Below are positions 13,846 to 14,027 of a DNA stretch of 14,027 nt, piece by piece. The translations under genes were made by a program, and so were the position numbers. This DNA comes from an uncultured Gammaproteobacteria bacterium (GTDB taxonomy: Bacteria; Pseudomonadota; Gammaproteobacteria; Arenicellales; UBA868). The notes under the pieces are model-generated. The model was not told where the DNA came from and made no database searches. It worked only from the letters and a program-made list of their open reading frames with translations. Position 1 is the stretch's first letter. Each line of letters starts with the position of its first letter. The stretch covers positions 1-14,027 of the forward strand of contig CAJXBY010000056.1 in assembly GCA_913051905.1 (NCBI GenBank). The letters run 5' to 3'.

Positions 13846-14027
13846 ACGGTTCAACGCCCGAGAGGGCCGTCTGTGTCTCAGCCAATGATCTGGGATGTGC
13901 TGCGGCAAATCAAGTTGAGACGCCGGGCCGCTCTGTAGTGGTTAAGGCTTCAGGCCGAGTTTGATTATTGGCCAAGGGTCGAACCGGTTGATTGCCTGCT
14001 GATAATCTGCGAATCTCATTTTTTATC
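13846..14027. other. Right-hand edge without a supported gene
   Basis: Sequence upstream of the serine hydrolase. It would hold its promoter, but no convincing -35/-10 pair was seen. A 25-codon minus-strand frame (14019-13942, beginning MRFADYQQ and preceded by an in-frame TAA) has no ribosome site. I do not count it as a gene. Confidence 0.3.

Overview
The window is a moderately GC-rich (by eye, high-50s percent) bacterial chromosome segment with tightly packed genes. The style suggests a heterotrophic proteobacterium, but no rRNA, tRNA or core marker gene is present, so the lineage is an inference only. No CRISPR array, intact mobile element or tRNA was seen.

Region A (about 6043 down to 1, minus strand) is one long, translationally coupled oxidative/catabolic operon. 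In transcription order it holds: a 5'-truncated GcvT/dimethylglycine-dehydrogenase-type C-terminal remnant, a possible 41-codon small protein, a GNAT acetyltransferase, a Rieske non-heme iron oxygenase alpha subunit, an SDR, a truncated SDR remnant, a phytanoyl-CoA-dioxygenase-like Fe(II)/2-oxoglutarate oxygenase, two more SDRs, and the start of a proline-iminopeptidase-like alpha/beta hydrolase that runs off the left edge. Stops and starts overlap at most junctions (ATGA, GTGA, TAATG, TGATG). This suggests stepwise oxidation of one organic substrate: two different iron oxygenases hydroxylate and several SDRs oxidise the alcohols formed. The substrate cannot be read from the sequence. The GcvT remnant and the general look of the Rieske protein (choline/betaine/carnitine-oxygenase-like) make a methylated amine one candidate.

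Region B (about 6030-6350) is the divergent junction. Both flanking reading frames, GcvT on the minus strand and an unidentified one on the plus strand, lack their N-termini at the same point, as if a deletion removed a divergent promoter region.

Region C (6349-10658, plus strand) carries a zinc-less MDR oxidoreductase, an unusual APS kinase fused to a CysN domain III but lacking the CysN GTPase domain, a PAPS-type sulfotransferase, a 60-codon remnant of a second Rieske oxygenase N-terminus, and a DapA-superfamily aldolase/lyase with an altered active site. APS kinase plus sulfotransferase forms a plausible sulfate-activation and sulfo-transfer pair.

Region D (10683-13845, minus strand, convergent with C) has a GMC flavin oxidoreductase (choline-dehydrogenase-like) and a class-C beta-lactamase-family serine hydrolase, separated by a perfect 8-bp inverted repeat.

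The window shows repeated gene erosion (SDR, GcvT, Rieske and an unidentified remnant) inside otherwise intact, coupled operons, which points to an accessory catabolic region that has been rearranged.
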